This document shows positions 25,201 to 33,416 of a DNA stretch of 64,000 nucleotides, piece by piece. This DNA is from Candidatus Solibacter sp. Its GTDB lineage: Bacteria; Acidobacteriota; Terriglobia; Bryobacterales; Bryobacteraceae. Below the pieces are notes generated by a model. The model was given only the letters and a program-made list of their open reading frames with translations, was not told the origin of the DNA and did not search any database. The stretch's first letter is position 1, and each line of letters begins with the position of its first letter. The stretch is from the NCBI GenBank assembly GCA_013822245.1, contig PNKE01000015.1, positions 1 to 64,000 on the forward strand. The letters run 5' to 3'. Both the position numbers and the translations under genes were made by a program.

Positions 25201-25747
25201 CGTTTTCGGCGTAACCGATCTTCAGCCGCCCAATCGTCTCTTCGCTGATCCCATACTTCGCCCGGAACCAGGCGAGGACTTCCGGATTCCCGACGAGCCG
25301 ATGATGGTACAGATCCGCCAGCGCGGTCAGCGCCTCGCGGACACGCAGCGTGAGCCGGTGCGCCTCTTCCGCTTGTTCCGGGCTGCCGGAAGCGACCTTC
25401 GACAGCGGCGGCAAGCGGACGCGAGCGGCGAGAAAGTCGCGCGCCTGACGGTGCGACTCCGGCATGGGGCCGGAGTGCCCGCAAGTTGCGGCGCCGTACC
25501 GGACGAACTCCACCAGTTGCAAGACGTCGCCACCAACACCACACGCATGGCAGTACCAGCCCTGCTTGTCGAGCCAGATGTGAAGCGACCGGTGCGATTG
25601 GCTGCGGTGGTTCGGGCAATCGCAGAACAGCGTCTGGCGTGATTCCTGCGTGATGCGGGCGCCCAGCAGCTCGCGGGCGATCTCGCCAATATCCACATCG
25701 GTGACCTGCCGGTAGTAGGCGTGGACATCCACTGGAGGCGACGTCAC
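22226..25747 (-). CDS. Phage primase-helicase (CHC2 zinc finger, TOPRIM, SF3-type ATPase)
   Basis: An 1173-aa protein starting at a GTG overlapping the RecD2 gene stop (GTGA). Residues 42-69 hold a CHC2-type zinc site: C44, H47, then C66 and C69 in WYCHACGVGGD. A TOPRIM core lies near residue 290 (VIITEGVTDCISLMEHG, with a later VFVCQDNEI). The C-terminal ATPase has Walker A HGSGKGLL near 735 and Walker B RPLILIDNL near 785. It would prime and unwind the phage replication fork. The last 120 residues contain short GDV/NVP repeats because the DNA there is an array of GGGGACGT octamers (see 22294). Confidence 0.88.
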   Translation of the reverse strand: MTSPPVDVHAYYRQVTDVDIGEIARELLGARITQESRQTLFCDCPNHRSQSHRSLHIWLDKQGWYCHACGVGGDVLQLVEFVRYGAATCGHSGPMPESHRQARDFLAARVRLPPLSKVASGSPEQAEEAHRLTLRVREALTALADLYHHRLVGNPEVLAWFRAKYGISEETIGRLKIGYAENGGHSVARTLMDGPGAFTMGELTATSSFRPTPQDGIAPFFDGRIVFPYWSRGHVVFMIGRRTPWTPDQGWEKAKYKKLAVRNERDHSHVAPCIRNDVLYNEDVLLTRPERVIITEGVTDCISLMEHGFPVVSPVTVQIREADWERLLPKLRGVKTVFVCQDNEISEAGMQGALKTARVLAEHGIATRVASLPLGEKQRTAREKLAGLSEGSSEADAAMADAKIDVNEFFASGKTDADFEALLDSAETPLELAISTLSAEVADADLSRLLEPILSEVGRLDPIEQDRHLRLIQARCGKVRMPVTTLRKQLKVVEIARPRRAAGGFGGGRPRGAAAPELIGEPEPAPLRSIQVNNRQLRDVIADAWAAIHATNEPAEPDCTDKPFLFQKGGVLARIAGAGAHARIETLGETAIYGLLARCANWHKVTEEAVIAAPPSRDTARDMLVNPDPALPRLESLLRTPTFGKDAAPITAPGYHRADALWMFADESLDVPEVPIHPGKEQIASAKALLLDELLVDFPFVRDSDRAHTVAAILLPFLQRIIDGPTPIHLIEAPTHGSGKGLLASLISIVTTGSVAEGRTVPENEDEIRKMITAELIAGRPLILIDNLSEKRQLDSAALASVVTLPCWTDRLLGESRMLILPNKALWLMTGNNPRLSGEMSRRCIRLRIDPRIDMPWLRAGFKHPMLTEWARENRSALVHAGLTLIQGWIAAGRPLHATRLGSFESWSAIMGGVLEVAGIHGFLGNLNELYEAADTDGQMWREFTGAWWEAYREEAKKVSELNQFCEERDLMPSVRGDGSARSQQTRLGKALGAKRDRVFNGLTIKRISQGKHKGAILYALAPVDGTKQPGAAPLRGPDLFDVLDGDVGDVDGDLADQRPHSLGPIDPISYGDHGDVGDVGDVFPSPRAGKTQQCACGEVETERENVIREGGETGNNVPNVPMASATKTKDGIYVMGTFGGDVPITSPSRPQTDDRGGIDLTTLPESPGKEPP
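22294..22612 (-). repeat. Array of 12 perfect GGGGACGT octamers in both orientations (iteron-like)
   Basis: Perfect copies of GGGGACGT occur on the plus strand at 22294, 22305, 22316, 22382, 22391 and 22567. Its complement ACGTCCCC occurs at 22333, 22500, 22509, 22518, 22596 and 22605. Spacings inside clusters are 11, 11, 9, 9, 9 and 9 bp. Between clusters lies a pyrimidine-rich stretch (22425-22450) and an inverted repeat TTTTTCCC/GGGAAAAA (22474-22500). Because orientation flips, the encoded peptide changes (GDV in one, NVP in the other), so the repeat is kept as DNA, not protein. Replication origins inside initiator or primase genes with iterons of this kind are known in lambda-like phages. 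Confidence 0.75.
22474..22500. repeat. Inverted repeat within the iteron-like array
   Basis: The arms TTTTTCCC (22474-22481) and GGGAAAAA (22493-22500) are perfect complements around an 11-base CG-rich loop, right beside the triplet of octamers starting at 22500. It may form a hairpin used in origin opening, or be a coincidence of the local composition. Confidence 0.45.
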
Positions 25748-27924
25748 GACCGTGCCCCCGCATGGAGCAGGAAGGATAGGAATGTGTTGCGGCGGTCCAC
25801 CTGGCGCTTTGCGGCGCAGTTCTCAATGCCCCAGCGATCGCCGAGAAGAATCACGGAGTCCTTGGCGCGCGTGACCGCCGTGTAAAGCAGGTTGCGGTGA
25901 TGCATGAAGGAATGCGATTTATGGACGATCACGACAGCGCAGGGAAACTCCGAGCCCTGCTGTTTGTGGATTGAGGTCGCATGGGCGAGTTGAATGTTGC
26001 CAAGCGCGTCGCTGCCGCCCTCAATCTCCACTGCCCGACCATCGAAGTCGATTGTCAGGCCGCCGCTTGACTCGACGCCGAGCACGACGCCCATGGAGCC
26101 GTTCATCACGCCCAGTTCGTAGTCGTTCTTCGACTGAATGACCTTGTCGCCCGCATAGAAGCGCGGCCTGTGCCCCGCTTCCACATCCGGCACATCAAAC
26201 CCGAACAGCTTCCTCTGAAGCAGGCGCTGCAACTCGATATTCAACTCGACCGTCCCGAGCGGTCCCTTGTGCGTAGGGGTGAGAACCTGGAGGTCCCGGA
26301 CCAGGTCATAGCCGAGCCGTTCCTGAAGCACTTCTTCGAACAGAAGCAGCAGCATGCGCCGAATGTCGCCAGCGTCGGTGAACTTGTCGATGACGTACCA
26401 CGGCCGCCGCGCGCCATTCTTCGCCTCACTCGTGGGCCGCACCTCGCCGGACAAGATGGCCGTGGAGTTCTCTTTCAGCACGCCCGCCTGTCGGATGATC
26501 TTGGTGAGTACGGTGGTCGGGATCGCGCGCGATTTGACAAGGTCCCGGAGCAGATTCCCTGGCCCCACCGGCGGCAACTGGTTGTGGTCGCCCACCAGGA
26601 CAACGGCGGTGCGCTTCAGATCCACCGCCTGGAACAGCCGCCAGGCGAGCGGCACATCCACCATGCTGACCTCGTCCACCACGAGGATGTCTGCCTCGAT
26701 GGGATTCAGCGCGTCGCGGGAATAGGTGTTGCCGTTGAAGCCCAGCAGCCGATGAATGGTGCTGGACTCGTGTCCCACGACCTGTTCGAGCCGCTTTGCC
26801 GCCTTGCCGGTTGGCGCCCCCAGCACCACACTCAGTTCAAGCTGCTCGGCAATGCTGGCGATCGTCGAGACAGCATATGTCTTGCCGCTGCCGGCTCCGC
26901 CCGTCATCAGCGATATCGAGTAGGACAGAGCGTTGCTGACGGCCTCCCTCTGCTCCTGGTTGAGTTCGGGGCCCTCGGCGTCGAGTAAACCGTTCAAGTC
27001 GGCGACGGCATGAGGGTTTCGGTCGTGAGCGCCCCGCAGGACCTCTGCCAGTTCCCGCTCCATCCTGTGGATCTCTGGGTCCGCCACGACCAGCCGCTCG
27101 AAGGGCTGGCTTACCAGCTTCTGCTCAGCGATCAGACTTTCCAGGTGGCCTTCGATCACCTCCCGGCTGTCGAGCGTGTCCATCACCAGCAGCGTGTTGG
27201 CGCGGTCGAGCAGATCCTCGTACTCGACCCAACAGTCGCCGTCGTCCATCGCCGCCAGCACGCAGTAGTGAATGCCGGCGCGAATCCGCGACGGCAGGTC
27301 CTTCGGCGTACCCATCTTGCGCGCGATCTTGTCCACCCGCTTGAAGCCGAAGCCGGAGATCTCGCGCATGAGCACGTACGGATCGCTCTCCAGCATTGGC
27401 ACCACCTGGCTGCCGAACTTGCCCACCAGCGTGGTGACCTGATGATGAGTCAACCCAAACGCCGACAGATACGCCATCGCCGCGTTGAAGTCGCTATTGG
27501 CGACCCAAACGCGCTGCAACTCGAGGGCGGTCTCAACGGGTACCTTTGCCGCAGTGGCCACCGCCTCGGGCCTTGTCCGGATCGCGCCGTCGAAGCCGCG
27601 GCCAAATTCGTCGGCGATCAAGCGGGCCTTTACCGGTCCGATTCCTTTCACGTCGGGGTGGTTGGCCAGAAAATTGGCAAGGCCATCTGGGTCCATCTCC
27701 AGGTCGTGGCCCATGAACTCGGCCTCGAACTGGCGTCCGTACTTTGGGTGATCCACCCAGCGGCCTTCCAGGCGAACCGCGTCACTCTCCCGAACGAATA
27801 CCTTGCCGGCGAACTTCACCGAACTTCCGTCCGCGCGCAGAAGCCGGCCGGCGCTGAATGTGGGTCCCGAGTAGAAGACGGCCTCCACGACCCCGCGAAT
27901 GCTGGAACGCTGTGATGTCGTCAT
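25744..27924 (-). CDS. RecD2-like SF1 helicase
   Basis: A 726-aa protein starting at the ATG at 27924 with GAGGTGGGG upstream and a 4-bp overlap with the ERCC4-type nuclease. N-terminal part: an OB-like domain and helix-hairpin-helix (FLANHPDVKGIGPVKARLIADEFG) typical of RecD2. Helicase motifs: I TGGAGSGKTY near residue 340, Ia ILVVDEVSM further on, and III VGDHNQLPPVG. Near the end come LAHATSIHKQQGSEF and YTAVTRAKDSVILLG. Such 5'-3' helicases are encoded beside phage recombination genes. It probably assists recombination-dependent replication. Confidence 0.85.
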   Translation of the reverse strand: MTTSQRSSIRGVVEAVFYSGPTFSAGRLLRADGSSVKFAGKVFVRESDAVRLEGRWVDHPKYGRQFEAEFMGHDLEMDPDGLANFLANHPDVKGIGPVKARLIADEFGRGFDGAIRTRPEAVATAAKVPVETALELQRVWVANSDFNAAMAYLSAFGLTHHQVTTLVGKFGSQVVPMLESDPYVLMREISGFGFKRVDKIARKMGTPKDLPSRIRAGIHYCVLAAMDDGDCWVEYEDLLDRANTLLVMDTLDSREVIEGHLESLIAEQKLVSQPFERLVVADPEIHRMERELAEVLRGAHDRNPHAVADLNGLLDAEGPELNQEQREAVSNALSYSISLMTGGAGSGKTYAVSTIASIAEQLELSVVLGAPTGKAAKRLEQVVGHESSTIHRLLGFNGNTYSRDALNPIEADILVVDEVSMVDVPLAWRLFQAVDLKRTAVVLVGDHNQLPPVGPGNLLRDLVKSRAIPTTVLTKIIRQAGVLKENSTAILSGEVRPTSEAKNGARRPWYVIDKFTDAGDIRRMLLLLFEEVLQERLGYDLVRDLQVLTPTHKGPLGTVELNIELQRLLQRKLFGFDVPDVEAGHRPRFYAGDKVIQSKNDYELGVMNGSMGVVLGVESSGGLTIDFDGRAVEIEGGSDALGNIQLAHATSIHKQQGSEFPCAVVIVHKSHSFMHHRNLLYTAVTRAKDSVILLGDRWGIENCAAKRQVDRRNTFLSFLLHAGARS

Positions 27925-28367
27925 CCCCACCTCGCATGCGCGGCGAGCAAGTACGCCTGCGTGAAATGACAGCCCGCCTGGCGGTTCCCGCAGAAGAACA
28001 CCGGAATACGGAAATCCAGGATGATCGACAGCGCGTTGCCGAACACCGCATTCGGGTGCGCGTCGCCACGGTACCGGTGGAGCAGGACGTCGACGACTCC
28101 CGCCTCGACGACCACGCACGCCGCCCGGTACCCAGCCAGCTTCCGAAGTTCCTCGCGAAACCGGCTCCGGCTGTGAATCACCGTCGAAACGAAATCGTCG
28201 AGCGACTTCCGCTCCACCGCGACCCGTTCTTCCAGGCCCTCGACAGAGTAATCCCCGGCCGGCAGCGCCCGCCGCACGGCAGCCGCCAGCCGGGGATCGA
28301 ACGAGTAAGGCTCCTGCTCCCGCGTGTCGATGATGATCGTCGCCGGTCCCTGGCTAGAACGGGACAA
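27921..28367 (-). CDS. ERCC4-type nuclease
   Basis: A 148-aa nuclease domain. The motif series of the XPF/ERCC4 family is clear: IIIDTREQEPYSF near the start, LPAGDYSVEGLEERVAVERKSLDDF containing the GDY and ERK residues of the active site, then RFREELRKLAGYRAACVVVEAG. No ATG fits; a TTG at 28367, overlapping the end of the DUF669 gene, is the best start. It would cleave branched or recombination intermediates. It lies between the DUF669 protein and RecD2 genes. Confidence 0.8.
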   Translation of the reverse strand: MSRSSQGPATIIIDTREQEPYSFDPRLAAAVRRALPAGDYSVEGLEERVAVERKSLDDFVSTVIHSRSRFREELRKLAGYRAACVVVEAGVVDVLLHRYRGDAHPNAVFGNALSIILDFRIPVFFCGNRQAGCHFTQAYLLAAHARWG

Positions 28368-28812
28368 GCGCGTCCCCGGCCTCCTGCCGGAACTTGCCGG
28401 GCGTCCGGTCGTTCTCGATGCGGCGGTTGAAGAAGATGTTCTCGTTATCGCCCTTGGTCTTCTTGGTGACCTCAAGCTTCACGTCCAGCAGCTTCTTCAG
28501 GTGCTGAGGCAGTTCGGAGAGCTTGTCGAGATCGAGCCCGCAGGTGTGCAGGTCGGTCTTCACGTACTTCAGCGTGTTGTGGGTGATGACGCTGTTCCGC
28601 CACATCAGCCGGTTGACGAACTTCGGTGCGATGACGCGCAGCGTCCACTTGAGCATCGGGTTGCCGCTGCTCTGGGCTTCGGTCAATTCCACCTTTTCGA
28701 CCGTCACCTGGTACTTGCCGTCGGGAACGCTCTCGAAATCGCCGCGCTCCTCGGGTTGCTCACCGCGAAAGTCGTCGTCGAATTGGGATAGGTCAATCGT
28801 GTGTTTGCTCAT
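28354..28812 (-). CDS. DUF669-family protein (ssDNA-binding-like)
   Basis: A 152-aa protein with the DUF669 pattern: an acidic start (DLSQFDDDFRGEQ) and the motif VPDGKYQVTVEKVELTEAQSSG, then a KWTLRVIAP strand. DUF669 proteins accompany phage annealing proteins and have an OB-like fold, so a single-strand DNA-binding role is likely. The gene is between Sak4-like ATPase and ERCC4-type nuclease genes. Its C-terminus is basic and polar (FFNRRIENDRTPGKFRQEAG). Confidence 0.75.
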   Translation of the reverse strand: MSKHTIDLSQFDDDFRGEQPEERGDFESVPDGKYQVTVEKVELTEAQSSGNPMLKWTLRVIAPKFVNRLMWRNSVITHNTLKYVKTDLHTCGLDLDKLSELPQHLKKLLDVKLEVTKKTKGDNENIFFNRRIENDRTPGKFRQEAGDALVPF

Positions 28813-28834
28813 ATGCTGGTCTCCTTCGGAAAAC

Positions 28835-29584
28835 TCACTTCACCGCCGCGGAAGCCGGCTTCGCGGCCGCCTTGGGCGTCAACGGCGCCGCCGCCGAGGT
28901 GTACGCCTCGAGGAACTTGTTGAAGTCCAGGTCGATGGTCTCCGGCAGCCGGCCGGTCCGGTCGCCGGCTTCGTAATACAGGCTGGGCTTGGTGCGGATG
29001 ACGCGGTGGACGCCCTTGGCGCCGTCTTCTGCCGTGCGGACGTCCAGATCGCAGAAGAGGACCTGGTCGACCATGCCGAGTACGATTTTGCGGGCCTTGT
29101 CGGGCAAAGTGGGCACGATGCGCGTGTATTTGCCCGTACGCGTGTCCACCTCGATCTCTTTGGCGTGCGAGATCAGGAACAGCCCGTACGGCAGGAACGC
29201 CAGCTTCGTCAGCACCCGCTGAAACTCATTGTTGACAAGGGCGTATCCCTTGCCGTATCCGAGGTCTGATTCGTGCTCGATCTTATGCTTCTTGACGATG
29301 TAGTCCGTGCAGAACTTGTAGGCATTGTCGATCGTGTCGATCACGACGGTCTTGAACGGGTGCTTCCCCTCCGTGATTTCGGCGCAGGCGTTGAGCAGGT
29401 CGTCCCAGGACTGGAGTGGGACCTGATAGACATCGAGCGAGTTCAGCCCGGGCTCGGTGGCGAGGAAAAGCGCACCCTCGGAGTTTGAACAGAAGGTGGA
29501 CTTTCCAATCTTCGTCTGCCCGTACACCAGCACGGTGAGGTCGGCCAGGTTGGGCTTGGGTTGGGTTTTTGCGGTTGGCAGCAT
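28835..29584 (-). CDS. Sak4-like RecA-fold ATPase (single-strand annealing)
   Basis: A 249-aa protein starting at the ATG at 29584 (AAGGAG at nine bases). A Walker A GQTKIGKST lies near residues 22-30, and a FKTVVIDTIDN Walker B segment near 85. The fold fits the AAA_24/RecA-like phage ATPases known as Sak4, which work with SSB-type proteins in recombination. The C-terminus is Ala/Lys/Pro-rich. It is encoded with DUF669 and nuclease genes, the usual group. Confidence 0.8.
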   Translation of the reverse strand: MLPTAKTQPKPNLADLTVLVYGQTKIGKSTFCSNSEGALFLATEPGLNSLDVYQVPLQSWDDLLNACAEITEGKHPFKTVVIDTIDNAYKFCTDYIVKKHKIEHESDLGYGKGYALVNNEFQRVLTKLAFLPYGLFLISHAKEIEVDTRTGKYTRIVPTLPDKARKIVLGMVDQVLFCDLDVRTAEDGAKGVHRVIRTKPSLYYEAGDRTGRLPETIDLDFNKFLEAYTSAAAPLTPKAAAKPASAAVK

Positions 29585-29595
29585 GGTTCTCCTTT

Positions 29596-30600
29596 TCAAA
29601 AAGTGGGTTCCGGCGCGTCGCTGGGCAGTACCCGCAGTTCCGTGTTGGGCGGGACGCGCTGGTAGAAGTTCTCAATCACGTTCGGATTGCCGTTGGAGCG
29701 GCAAAGAGCGAAGTAGGCGCAAGGCCGCTGGTAGTTGAAACAGAACGCGGTGTTCTGGTAGAAAACGCCGCGCCGGCGCGCATCGAGGAAGGCCTGGGTC
29801 AGCTCCCAGAGCTCGCTGCGCAGGACGTCGAAGCGGTCCCGCGAGAGGTACAGCATCTCGCGGTGGAACATGGCGGGATCAGCGTATTTCTCGGTGAGGC
29901 GTTCCTGGAATTCTTCGTCGGACTCCGGCAACCTTCGTTTCGCCGTGGTCTTGCCGGTTTTCGACTTCGCCAGCAGCTCCGCGCGGCGCTCCTGGAACTC
30001 TTCTTCCGTTTCCCCCTTGCCCTGCTGGAGCTTGGCCTTCACCAGCACGTTGTAGAGGATGCCGGTGATGGGAATGCCCATCGTCTGCTCGATGTAGTGG
30101 GCGTAGATAGTGATCTGGAAGTCGGTCCAGAGTTTTTCGAGGTAGTCTCCGTCAATTTGCGCCGCGGTCTTGTGTTCGAGAATGAAGTGCTCACCGCCAA
30201 TGCGGACGATGCCGTCCACCTTGCCGGCGAGCACGAAGCTGCGCGAAGCCGCGCCGGTCGCCGGATTGATGATCGGGCCCTCGAAGTTGTGCTCGAGCCC
30301 AATCACCTCGAAGTCATCGGCGGCGTACCGCTCAGCGTAGGCCCGCATCATTGCGGTGGCGAGGTGCCAGTCCCGCCTCTGGTTGTCGTCCTGGAGCCGG
30401 TTGGGACAAAGCCCGCTAATCAGTGCGAGCACTTCTGCGAGGTCGCGGCGTTGATGCCACAGTTGGAGGCACTCGTGGATGAGCGAGCCAAAGTGCAGGT
30501 TCCGGTCGCGCTCCAGGGGGACCAGTTGCTGGAGGTAGCGCCAGTCCACCGCTTTCCGGCAGTTCCGGAACAGCGACCACATCGAATAGGTTGAAACCAT
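29596..30600 (-). CDS. RecB/AddB-type PD-(D/E)XK nuclease with C-terminal cysteines
   Basis: A 334-aa protein. I start it at the ATG at 30600 with GGAG five bases upstream (an ATG at 30615 is an alternative). The nuclease core is visible: HFGSLIHECLQLW, then GKVDGIVRIGGEHFILEHKTA, where D, E and K follow the PD-(D/E)XK layout, then FQITIYAHYIEQ. A late set of cysteines (FCFNYQRPCAYFALC) suggests an iron-sulfur or zinc cluster as in Cas4/AddB-like enzymes. It likely acts as an exonuclease in the phage recombination module. Confidence 0.78.
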   Translation of the reverse strand: MVSTYSMWSLFRNCRKAVDWRYLQQLVPLERDRNLHFGSLIHECLQLWHQRRDLAEVLALISGLCPNRLQDDNQRRDWHLATAMMRAYAERYAADDFEVIGLEHNFEGPIINPATGAASRSFVLAGKVDGIVRIGGEHFILEHKTAAQIDGDYLEKLWTDFQITIYAHYIEQTMGIPITGILYNVLVKAKLQQGKGETEEEFQERRAELLAKSKTGKTTAKRRLPESDEEFQERLTEKYADPAMFHREMLYLSRDRFDVLRSELWELTQAFLDARRRGVFYQNTAFCFNYQRPCAYFALCRSNGNPNVIENFYQRVPPNTELRVLPSDAPEPTF

Positions 30601-30635
30601 AGGAGCTCCGGTCATGATTGATCGCCCCCGCGGTC

Positions 30636-31676
30636 CTACACTTCGCGCCGCGTACCGCCCTGATAAGGATCAGGCGCGACCAGCCGGCGAGTCCGTTTCC
30701 CGGAGTTGATGTGATCGACAATGAGCCTGCTCAGGAGGCCAATGCTCGACGTGCTGCATGCCATCGCCCGGACGTTGGGGTCGTTCAGTCCGAACTGGCC
30801 GATCTTCTTCTGCATGTCGCGGTCGGGGCAGAGGCTCTTCCCGGACCAGAACATCGGATAGCCGGACACCACGTCCGCGAGGGCGAAGAGGAAGCCGGAC
30901 TTCAGGTGCGTGGCGCGGTCCTTGTAAAGGATGCCGCGGATTCCCCACGTGCTGTCGAGAAGCTGGAAGAACGATTTGACGTTGTCGATCATCGTGGCGT
31001 GGCCGACGCTCGACATCATGGGCGGAAGCGCCTGCCACAACCCGGCCACGGAGACGTAGCGGCCCGCGCCGAACTTGGAATGGAGACGCATGACCGTCTT
31101 GAGAAAAGACAAGGCCGTCAGCAACTCCTCGCGCCGCATGTACTGCGACCACGAGACGCGCTGGTAGAGAACGAACGATTCGTCGGAGCAGAGATCGTAA
31201 AGGCGGCAGAGAGATGAACATTGCGCAGTTCGGTTGCGAAGCAGGATGTTCGGGGAAAGCCGCGTCCGGCACATGTTCAGGATGTCGAACCGCTCCCGTT
31301 CCCACGCCTCGGTTGTCTCGAAGTGGATCATCGCGCCGACCAGCGGTTTGCCGCCTTCGGAGACGAACCGTCTGGCCGCACTGATCCGCTGAAGACCGTC
31401 GATGATGTACACATCGCCGGTGATGGTGTAGGTTCCATTGGAGTCGGTGCAGCCATATCGTTCACCACGGACGGCAAGCTCCACATCGGGAACCCGCCCG
31501 GTGCTGCTTCGAAACGCTTCCATCAGTTCCTGCGTCTTTGCCTTTCGCAGCGTTTCGCGTTGATACGTTGGCTGTAGCAGACTGCCCAGTGAACCGGGGT
31601 CGATCACCCCGCGCAGCACAATCTGGCCTTCCGTCAATTCGTCCAGTGCTCCGGACATCACCCTCAGTTGCGTCAT
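30636..31676 (-). CDS. DGQR-motif ParB/Srx-like protein
   Basis: A 346-aa protein with VYIIDGLQRISAARRF near residues 90-105. This is the DGQR-type loop of ParB/sulfiredoxin-fold proteins (also seen in DndB/DUF262-type proteins). The rest is alpha-helical without a known motif. It overlaps the ParB-HTH gene upstream by 4 bp (ATGA) and so belongs to the early operon running from 33739. Such proteins bind DNA ends or nucleotides. Its job here is unknown; a regulatory or DNA-partition role is possible. Confidence 0.65.
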   Translation of the reverse strand: MTQLRVMSGALDELTEGQIVLRGVIDPGSLGSLLQPTYQRETLRKAKTQELMEAFRSSTGRVPDVELAVRGERYGCTDSNGTYTITGDVYIIDGLQRISAARRFVSEGGKPLVGAMIHFETTEAWERERFDILNMCRTRLSPNILLRNRTAQCSSLCRLYDLCSDESFVLYQRVSWSQYMRREELLTALSFLKTVMRLHSKFGAGRYVSVAGLWQALPPMMSSVGHATMIDNVKSFFQLLDSTWGIRGILYKDRATHLKSGFLFALADVVSGYPMFWSGKSLCPDRDMQKKIGQFGLNDPNVRAMACSTSSIGLLSRLIVDHINSGKRTRRLVAPDPYQGGTRREV

Positions 31677-32530
31677 GATTTTGTCTCCTGGATTCCCAAC
31701 CGGAATGCGTTCAGCGGATCGGCCGCAACCGCCTTCCGTTCGATTTGCACGATTACCGCGGCGATGGCACTGCTGGCGTCCGTCAGCAGCGATTCCGCTT
31801 CATCGAATTTGCCGGCGGTTTCGCCCAGCCAGCCGACAAGGAGGGCGAGATGTTTTGTGGCTTCGATGAAAGACAGAGTCAATCGGGCCAGCCGGTCGAC
31901 CTTTTGGGACCGCTTAGTCCGGCCCGGCGCGCGCGAAGGGAGCGCTTCGTTATTCGGAACGGCGACGCTCACCGCCGGTTCGGGAGGCTGAGGCGGCGAT
32001 TGACTCTGTGGAGCTGTCGACGCCTTGCCGATCCTGGCCACATTGATGGTCCGTCCGTCGCGACCCCTGCGCTTGGCTGACTTCAAAGCTTTTGGAGTGG
32101 ATTCCATCCGGCGCCGGTAGTTGCGGACCGTCTGATCGCTCACGCCGACATGCGCTGCGATTTGGCCGTCGCTCAGGCCTGCGCCGCCTGGATGCTGAAG
32201 GGCTGCCTTCACCGCGCGCTGCTTGTCCTGATTCGTGCGGCGGAGTCCGTTCCCCTTGTTCACGCCGAAGCTGTACCACTGTGCGTCCTGCTGAGTCCCC
32301 TGATGCACTTCGCACACGATTTCGTTGCGGCAGGCCTTTTCCGCGGCCTGGATACGGTGGAAGCCGTCGGCGAGCCAGTAGGCCCTGCCGTCGTAGAAGA
32401 CGTCCACCGGTGGGAACTCCGCACCGCTGGCCATGTCGTTCATGTAGTCCGATACCGTCTGGAGGTTGATGGTGGCGCGCGGCTGGGTGCCGCCATCGAT
32501 CCGGATGCTGGAGAGGGGGAGACGTATCAT
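31673..32530 (-). CDS. ParB/Srx-HTH phage protein
   Basis: A 285-aa protein starting at the ATG at 32530, overlapping the sigma-like gene as ATGA. The N-terminal part (MIRLPLSSIRIDGGTQPRATIN) and YWLADGFHRIQAAEKA (about residues 50-66) are ParB-domain features (ADGFHR is the catalytic/nucleotide loop). The next segment (GLSDGQIAAHVGVSDQTVRNYRRRM) is a helix-turn-helix. The second half is a Pro/Ser-rich linker and a helical C-terminus. Likely a DNA-binding regulator or partition-type protein in the early operon. Confidence 0.75.
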   Translation of the reverse strand: MIRLPLSSIRIDGGTQPRATINLQTVSDYMNDMASGAEFPPVDVFYDGRAYWLADGFHRIQAAEKACRNEIVCEVHQGTQQDAQWYSFGVNKGNGLRRTNQDKQRAVKAALQHPGGAGLSDGQIAAHVGVSDQTVRNYRRRMESTPKALKSAKRRGRDGRTINVARIGKASTAPQSQSPPQPPEPAVSVAVPNNEALPSRAPGRTKRSQKVDRLARLTLSFIEATKHLALLVGWLGETAGKFDEAESLLTDASSAIAAVIVQIERKAVAADPLNAFRLGIQETKS

Positions 32531-33066
32531 CGGGCGCCTCCGCGGCCCGCCGCTGCAAAGCCTGCCGCGGTGAATGCCGCGCGAATCCGCCTGATCCGCT
32601 GGTTCATCTGCGATGGCGTGAGCCCAGTCCTCCGCCGCACGGCCGAGATCGGCATCTCTGCCAGATACCGGGCGATTTTTCGCAGATCTTCCGGCAAGCT
32701 GGCGAGGACACGCTCCGTGTCGAGGCCCAGTTCCAGCACCGGGCGGAAGTCCTCGGCGCATGCTTCATGAACATTTGCGTCCAGGGATTCGGAACCGTCA
32801 TCGCTCCCCAGCGGCTGGAACTGATGACGAAGGCCCTGTCGCGAGGCCAGTACGCACGCGTGGTTGCGAACCACGCCGTGGACGAACCCTTTCCAATTCC
32901 CGCGCGACCCGTCGAACCTGGGCAGGCGACGGAGGCAGTCGAGTGCTAAGTCCTGCCGCAGATCGTCCCATTCGTCCGCGGCGAATCCGAAGCTCGATTG
33001 CAGGAGGCTGGCCCGCAACGCGGTCTGCTGGAGGAGATAGGGAGTGATGTCGGCCGAAGGCGTCAT
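32527..33066 (-). CDS. Sigma-70-like factor (ECF type), phage-encoded
   Basis: A 179-aa protein resembling an ECF sigma factor. The stretch DEWDDLRQDLALDCLRRLPRFDGSRGNWKGFVHGVVRNHACVLAS (about residues 30-74) matches sigma region 2 layout: helix, acidic loop, then the F-x-W/F...V.RN..... helix. The C-terminal LPEDLRKIARYLAEMPISAVRRRTGLTPSQMNQRIRRIRAAF matches region 4 (a helix-turn-helix). If functional it would direct RNA polymerase to phage promoters. 4-bp overlaps tie it to both neighbours. Confidence 0.65.
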   Translation of the reverse strand: MTPSADITPYLLQQTALRASLLQSSFGFAADEWDDLRQDLALDCLRRLPRFDGSRGNWKGFVHGVVRNHACVLASRQGLRHQFQPLGSDDGSESLDANVHEACAEDFRPVLELGLDTERVLASLPEDLRKIARYLAEMPISAVRRRTGLTPSQMNQRIRRIRAAFTAAGFAAAGRGGAR

Positions 33067-33416
33067 CGCCGCACCCCCTGGATAGGGCGCTCGATGACGA
33101 CACGCCTCGGAACGCCATGGCGGATGTCGATCCGCTCGATCGAGCCGTCGCCCAGTTGATCGAACTGCTCCATTAGCCGGATGACCTCACTCCGCAGCTC
33201 GAAGTCCGCTGACTCCCTCTCCGGCCGAGGGCCATTCGCGGCGTCCAGCTTCACCTCCACAAAGACCATTGGGGCGGGGTTGAAGATCGGCTCGCAGCAG
33301 CGGACCTCGAGGCCTTCCACGTAGCCGAAGTTGATCGACTGTAGGAGGCGTACCAGGACCTGCCGGGGAGCGGAGAGTTGCGAAAAGCGCACTGGTTCGT
33401 TCATGGGCGGCCTCAC
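33063..33416 (-). CDS. Uncharacterised early phage protein (117 aa)
   Basis: The start is a GTG at 33416 overlapping the stop of the gene before it (GTGA); an internal ATG at 33404 is an alternative. The chain (NEPVRFSQLSAPRQVLVRLLQSINFGYVEGLEVRC) has a helix and a strand with cysteines, and ends SIERIDIRHGVPRRVVIERP. The second half resembles small phage proteins that act with a sigma factor, but I do not recognise a family. It is one of four overlapping genes in the early operon. Confidence 0.5.
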   Translation of the reverse strand: MRPPMNEPVRFSQLSAPRQVLVRLLQSINFGYVEGLEVRCCEPIFNPAPMVFVEVKLDAANGPRPERESADFELRSEVIRLMEQFDQLGDGSIERIDIRHGVPRRVVIERPIQGVRR

